A DNA stretch of 64,000 bases from Heliocidaris tuberculata. Its lineage: Eukaryota > Echinodermata > Echinoidea > Camarodonta > Echinometridae. Positions within the stretch are counted from its first letter, which is position 1. Every line of letters starts with the position of its first letter. The position numbers and the translations under genes are program-made. Below, in pieces: positions 61,601 through 64,000 of this stretch. Under the pieces are notes generated by a model that saw only the letters and a list, made by a program, of their open reading frames with translations, had not been told where the DNA came from and made no database searches. The stretch spans positions 17,327,959 to 17,391,958 of the forward strand of contig CM046835.1 of assembly GCA_025618425.1 (NCBI GenBank), given 5' to 3'.

Positions 61601-62351
61601 GCTTGTGTATTGATCAGAATATACCAGTATACTAATGTCTCGAAGTGGTATTTTCCGCCTTGTTTCCACCCTTTGTAGGTGCCCCTTTTTGTTGGTGCCC
61701 CCCCCCACTTTGAAAGACGCACCGCCGCCCCTGATGATGATTGAATTGAGTGCGAAATGATCACTGTTACGATAGGCTGTTGCCCCCCAATCCGAAAAAC
61801 GGATCAATGCCCCTGACATTCAAAGGTCTATTTCTATCAGTATAGTGATTCTTGGGGCATAATATCAACTTACCTCGAGCCTCTGGCGGTCTGTCAAAAT
61901 TATCACATTGCAGGGAAAACTACAAGTAAGTTAACGGTTTATTTATTTATTTTTTTTAGTTCATAAGTCAATGAGAAAAAAAGTGGGTCGAGTTGTCCGG
62001 CGAGGCACCCCACCCTGGATAAAACGACCGGGTCGAGTTGTCCAGGGTAGGTGGTCGCATTATCCTGGGTCGGGCTGTCCATTGGTTGGGCTGTCCAGGA
62101 ACCAAAAGTAATTTATAGGGTATTCTATCAAGTCTATGTTTTGAGAGACATCATTTTACCTTTACAATTGGTATGTTGCCTTTCAGTTTAGGTACAGGTA
62201 TGTAGCAGGTATAGCAAAAGTACTTCCTTGATGATCCACACTCTGAACACTTAGAGCGTTGCTTTAGTGCAGCTAGGGCATCATGGGAAGCAATGTTCAT
62301 CCCTTCAAAGGGACTGCTTCCATCTGCCGGCTTGGGTCGTTTCTTGTCCAT
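47653..62351 (-). CDS. DTWD1: DTWD1, tRNA-uridine aminocarboxypropyltransferase 1
   Basis: Five coding exons on the minus strand (62160-62351, 59938-60081, 51558-51656, 48128-48236, 47653-47903) join without frame conflict to 795 nt, 264 residues plus stop. The N-terminal part has a C-x2-C ... C-x2-C zinc-binding pattern (KCSEC, CYTC). The centre has the family D-x-T-W motif in [10 protein letters not shown]. The C-terminal part has [15 protein letters not shown] and [12 protein letters not shown], all hallmarks of DTWD1. The enzyme transfers the aminocarboxypropyl group of SAM to a uridine of the tRNA D-loop (acp3U, position 20 in human work). It is shorter than human DTWD1 (about 304 residues) because the lysine-rich linker before the DTW motif is reduced. 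Introns 1-3 are filled with transposons. Confidence 0.93.
48128..48236 (-). CDS. DTWD1: DTWD1 exon 4 (DTW motif)
   Basis: The acceptor is ttattctttaag and the donor GTATGT. Thirty-six codons plus one base. It contains [14 protein letters not shown], with D-C-T-W as the name-giving D-x-T-W motif, then D-E-R-L-R-G. Confidence 0.93.
49495..49990. other. GC-richer unassigned block in DTWD1 intron 3
   Basis: It has overlapping open frames of 139 codons (plus, 49499-49918) and 121 codons (minus, 49513-49878) and higher GC than its surroundings, but no motif I recognise. It lies next to the LINE fragment at 50059, so a transposon origin is likely. Confidence 0.35.
50059..50279 (+). mobile_element. 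Short 5'-truncated non-LTR element with 11-bp target duplication
   Basis: AAGGCTAATTG occurs at 50048-50058 and again at 50280-50290. Between them is the C-terminal tail of a LINE pol protein (G-V-G-R-C-K-A ... [15 protein letters not shown]) ending in TAG, then CACGAG and a (GAA)n tail. The element is 221 bp and lies in intron 3 of DTWD1. The clade is not certain (RTE- or I-like from the Cys/His C-terminus). Confidence 0.8.
50291..51557. other. DTWD1 intron 3, proximal part
   Basis: AT-rich. ATAGCGCTGGGCAAAAAAAA and CTCAAAGCGCTTTACAG at 51143-51184 resemble a SINE/L2-type 3' end in minus orientation. No coding was seen. Confidence 0.35.
51558..51656 (-). CDS. DTWD1: DTWD1 exon 3
   Basis: The acceptor is taccctatag and the donor GTAAGT. 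Thirty-three codons, phase 0 at both ends. It encodes [16 protein letters not shown], matching the V-A-L-I-F-P region of human DTWD1 that follows exon 2. The exon was found by walking splice sites and is too short to stand out as an ORF. Confidence 0.88.
53099..53314. repeat. Left array of ten TACGTACGTACGTA palindromes
   Basis: Ten self-complementary 14-bp cores separated by AT-only spacers, centre-to-centre about 20-23 bp. The spacers change from AATAATACT-type to GTATTTAT-type part way through. Confidence 0.95.
53327..53597 (+). pseudogene. N-terminus of IS3-like/rve-type transposase, cut by hAT A
   Basis: ATG at 53327 begins M-A-A-A-E-R-D-R-L, then [11 protein letters not shown] (helix-turn-helix-like), S-N-R-T-L-K, and [13 protein letters not shown]. 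This matches the N-terminal part of the widespread invertebrate integrase-core proteins that carry an IS3-type G-Y-R motif before the catalytic domain. After 90 residues hAT A is inserted at 53598. Across that insertion the frame continues only K-T-Y-A-stop, and no D-D-E core was found downstream. Confidence 0.6.
53598..55089. mobile_element. hAT-like element A, 8-bp target duplication
   Basis: CAGGGGCGTCGATC at the left is inverted against GATCGACGCCCCTG at the right. TCTAGAGA flanks at 53590-53597 and 55090-55097. A G-run lies just inside the left end, C-runs inside the right. It is interrupted by element B. Confidence 0.9.
53690..54516. mobile_element. hAT-like element B nested in A
   Basis: It starts CAGGGGCGGCGGTGCGTC and ends GGAGCGCTACCTCTG. 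Flanks are ATCATCAA (53682-53689) and ATCATCAT (54517-54524), 7 of 8 identical. The second copy near 61733 has ATCATCAT at the same junction, so the insertion into A predates the copying of the composite. Inside are GGGGCACT...ATCAGAA units. Confidence 0.8.
55615..55650. repeat. (AT)n microsatellite
   Basis: Alternating AT with one G, followed by a T-run, inside the transposon nest. Confidence 0.85.
56228..57439 (-). mobile_element. Diverged A/B composite fragments
   Basis: 56228-56268 resembles the left end of A (GGGGCGCCGATTC, then a G-run). 56435-57439 is a B copy on the minus strand: CAGAAGTGGCGCACC at its low end, repeated AAGTGCCCC[TC] units, then CCCCACTTTGAAAGACACTC and GCCCTG at its high end. 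Target duplications not found. Confidence 0.6.
57949..58623. mobile_element. hAT-like element C, 675 bp, 8-bp target duplication
   Basis: Left CAGGCGCGCCGGAAG and right CTTCCGGCGCCTATG are imperfect inverted ends. ACTATAAA flanks at 57941-57948 and 58624-58631. It has G-runs at the left, G/C-runs at the right, and a duplicated ATTCTCTGACAAGC-A(n) unit in the middle. Confidence 0.88.
59147..59366. repeat. Right array of ten TACGTACGTACGTA palindromes
   Basis: Ten identical cores with spacers AATTAT, GTATTAT and ATCAC, ending at the T-run that precedes the inverted terminal sequence. The copy number matches the left array. Confidence 0.95.
59938..60081 (-). CDS. DTWD1: DTWD1 exon 2
   Basis: On the minus strand the acceptor is ttctcatcag and the donor GTAAGA. 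Forty-eight codons, phase 0 at both ends. It begins [10 protein letters not shown] and contains D-G-K-S-T-A-I-H-A and Y-T-Y-P-S-I-P, highly conserved in DTWD1. The donor lies about 9 nt from the end of an inserted MITE (see 52072-59928). Confidence 0.93.
60281..60343 (+). repeat. Interspersed repeat R copy 3
   Basis: AACAAACCTAACCTAAAACC, CAATTGCAACTC, TCTTTGACAAAAAGCCC, AGAGCA. Its end abuts the truncated B copy at about 60342. Confidence 0.55.
60342..61815 (-). mobile_element. Second A/B composite, minus strand, truncated
   Basis: 61734-61815 is the left end of A (minus strand CAGGGGCATTGATCCG). 60342-61733 is B, beginning CAGGGGCGGCGG on the minus strand. The 3' part of B and all of the A 3' part are missing at the R-repeat junction. 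It is interrupted by the MITE at 60477-61060. Confidence 0.75.
60477..61060. mobile_element. 584-bp MITE at a TTAA site
   Basis: AGGGAAATCCAACCTT at the left is inverted against the right end (reverse AGGGCAATCCAACCTT). The arms are long (about 200 bp each, with AAATCGGACAAG and GTTTGAA). TTAA is present at 60473-60476 and 61061-61064. The orthologous place in the other B copy (54338-54343, TTGAAA) has no insert. The TTAA target suggests Kolobok or piggyBac-like mobilisation. Confidence 0.8.
61824..62159. other. DTWD1 intron 1, exon-proximal part
   Basis: It contains short G/C words GGGTCGAGTTGTCC (twice) and GGGCTGTCCA (twice) at 61985-62098. No coding seen. Confidence 0.35.
62160..62351 (-). 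CDS. DTWD1: DTWD1 exon 1 (start, zinc-binding Cys)
   Basis: The ATG at 62351-62349 is the first after an in-frame TAG about 30 nt upstream. Sixty-four codons, donor GTAAAA after Lys64. It encodes M-D-K-K-R-P-K-P, then K-C-S-E-C and C-Y-T-C, the paired cysteines of the family, ending N-I-P-I-V-K. A further 5' non-coding exon cannot be excluded. Confidence 0.9.
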
Positions 62352-62510
62352 GCTTGTCCAGTCCAAGTGTCTCTATTGCTGATAGTAATTGCTGTAGGAT
62401 ATTCAGAGAGGAAGTGAGAATTTAAATTCATGATTACATGTATGTTCACGAAAGTTCCTATCAAACATTACACTTACACTTCCACAACTTTAAGTATTTA
62501 CTTGAAGTTA

Positions 62511-63255
62511 ACCCACTCACAGGCCCTTGCCTGTGTGGGACTGTGTCCAACATTCACTGTTGCAGGAGTAAAAAACAGACAACAAAATTGCTCTAAGCAA
62601 GATTTAATTTTCTTAAATTTGTTGGATTACTTGATTCAGGGACTCTTCAACTCTTACTGTGCCACAAATTTGGGTATTCAGAATTGAAAATGAAATTTTA
62701 AATAATTATTTTCCTCTCATGTATGAATTGTCTAGACTGGAATTTCCAGTCTAGACAATTCATACATGAGAGGAAAATAATTATTTAAAATTTCATTTTC
62801 AATTCTGAATACCCAAATTTGTGGCACAGTAAGAGTTGAAGAGTCCCTGAATCAAGTAATCCAACAAATTTAAGAAAATTAAATCTTGCTTTATAAGTAA
62901 TTTTAAGAAAATTAAATCTTGCTTTATAAGTATCTGAAGATAACCTTGTACTCCAGACTAGCTTTTATGGGTGAATAGGCTTCAATAGCTTTTGTGTGTA
63001 TCAGCAGGCCTTTTTCCAGGGTAGATCATTCATACATGAGTTGAGAGGAAAATAATTCCATTATTTAAAATTTCACTTTCAATTCTGAATCCCCTAATTT
63101 GTGGCACAGTAAGAGTTGAGGAGTCCATGAATCAGGTAATTAGCAAATTTAAGAAAATTAAATCTTGCTTAGAGCAATTTTGTTGTCTGTTTTTGACTGC
63201 TGCAACAGTGAATGTTGGACACAGTCCCACATAGGCAAGGGCCCATGAGTGTGAA
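62511..63255. repeat. Inverted repeat unit including the palindrome and a third arm
   Basis: The left arm 62511-62735 is inverted against 63024-63255, which is diverged (CATACATGAG, GTGGCACAGTAAGAGTTGA, CAACAGTGAATGTTGGACAC). The palindrome's right arm is a further, identical copy between them. This may be a foldback element some 200 bp 5' of DTWD1 exon 1. Confidence 0.75.
62595..62891. repeat. Perfect palindrome, 148-bp arms, 1-nt spacer
   Basis: Every base of 62595-62742 pairs with 62744-62891 around the T at 62743 (centre CTGGAATTTCCAG). Outside the arms, the right side has a tandem 28-bp duplication of TAAGAAAATTAAATCTTGC. Confidence 0.95.
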
Positions 63256-63420
63256 TAGCCAATCCTGTCAAACTCAAATAATATTAATAAGAGGCTAATG
63301 AACGAGAGACAGAATTTTCTGTCTAGCCATGCGATGACATTGAGAAAGAAACTGTCTCAAAGTAATTGGGAAAGGTTGATCATGTCTACAAGTACATAAG
63401 AATGGGTGTATACTATGAGG

Positions 63421-63577
63421 CAGGGGCGGATCCAGGATCTTGTAAAAGAGGGGGCACAGAGCGGGAAAAGTACACAATTAAGGAGGATTTTTTTTTCATT
63501 GTGTAGTCAAGGTATACTAATTGGGTTTCAAAAGAGGGGGCACGGGCCGGTTTTCCCCCTTTGTAGATCCGCCACTG
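63421..63577. mobile_element. hAT-like MITE, 157 bp, 8-bp target duplication
   Basis: CAGGGGCGGATCC at the left, GGCGGATC inverted as GATCCGCCACTG at the right. CTATGAGG flanks at 63413-63420 and 63578-63585. GAGGGGGCAC occurs twice inside. Confidence 0.88.
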
Positions 63578-63585
63578 CTATGAGG

Positions 63586-64000
63586 TTTTGGAATCATCAA
63601 AATGATAAAAGAAATTGACCGGCTAATCTCGCTGAAATGCATATGCACTGCACACAGAAATGGGTATATGGGACTGGACACACATGTGGCATGACTTCGA
63701 CCAGACGGTTGAATATTTCTTGATAATCATAAGTAACAGAATAATGAATCATTAATCTAGGGTTAATTCAATATTTATCTGTTCATATAAATGTAAATGT
63801 AAATACCATACCAAGCAAAATTATATGATCCACATGATCACATCATCCACAGCAGTGAACTGTTCACAGCAGACAGTGGAAGTATACCGTATCCGCCAAG
63901 GCCGAGTTCGCCCTATGCCTATGCTAGTGCCGATTTAGCCCGCATCCCATATCCATATCCGCAATGATATGGCCGTATTTTCGAAATTCACCTATTTCTT
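63586..64000. other. No feature recognised
   Basis: AT-rich to the window end, with a CCATATCC-type short repeat near 63945-63972. Confidence 0.3.

Overview
The window reads as animal nuclear DNA, AT-rich, with long introns, GT-AG splice sites and dense transposon debris. The gene content (a Dve/SATB-type CMP-class homeobox locus and DTWD1) and the repeat spectrum (hAT-like MITEs with G-runs, CR1/L2-type LINEs, GTCTCGCC elements, frequent TACATGTA-like words) suggest a marine invertebrate deuterostome. A sea urchin or other echinoderm is the most likely source; this is inference from character, not a database match.

Left half, plus strand. Two modules of CMP-class homeobox coding sequence lie in tandem. 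Module 1 (exons 1334-1631 and 5875-7365) encodes a CUT-like (CUTL) domain followed by two homeodomains, each about 70 residues with an insertion before the recognition helix. Its 5' exons (start codon, ULD/CMP oligomerisation domain) are not visible and probably lie left of the window. Module 2 (exons 22259-22370, 24811-24919, 26770-27047) encodes a second CUTL domain, closer to SATB, and one divergent homeodomain. Both modules begin with an acceptor of the same phase and break CUTL at the same place (after C-P-[FL]-S-Q). They are therefore either tandem duplicates or alternative 3' modules of one locus. Between and inside them are microsatellites, MITEs, a GTCTCGCC element with nuclear-receptor-like half sites, and local tandem duplications.

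Middle, about 32-44 kb. This is a graveyard of transposase-related pseudogenes: a SAM-like fragment, a hAT transposase fragment, a RecQ-like helicase pseudogene with an apparent intron, a THAP finger, a zinc-finger ORF, a PIF/Harbinger fragment and a possible Mutator-like fragment carried in a direct repeat. A 1.7-kb hAT-like element with an exact 8-bp target duplication sits among them. A 5'-truncated CR1/L2-type LINE occupies about 45.0-47.2 kb.

Right part, minus strand. DTWD1, a tRNA acp3U transferase with a DxTW motif, is encoded by five coding exons between 62351 and 47653 that join in frame to 264 residues. Its second intron holds a nest of transposons: a 240-bp MITE (52072-59928) split by a 7.66-kb element (52112-59766), which contains a 6.36-kb element (53051-59414) whose inverted ends carry ten TACGTACGTACGTA palindromes each, which contains hAT A (53598-55089), which contains hAT B (53690-54516). 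Target duplications and, for three insertions, empty or near-empty paralogous sites inside this same window support the order. Upstream of DTWD1 is a perfect palindrome with 148-bp arms (62595-62891).

No rRNA, tRNA or CRISPR was recognised. Most other open frames are low-complexity or shadow frames.
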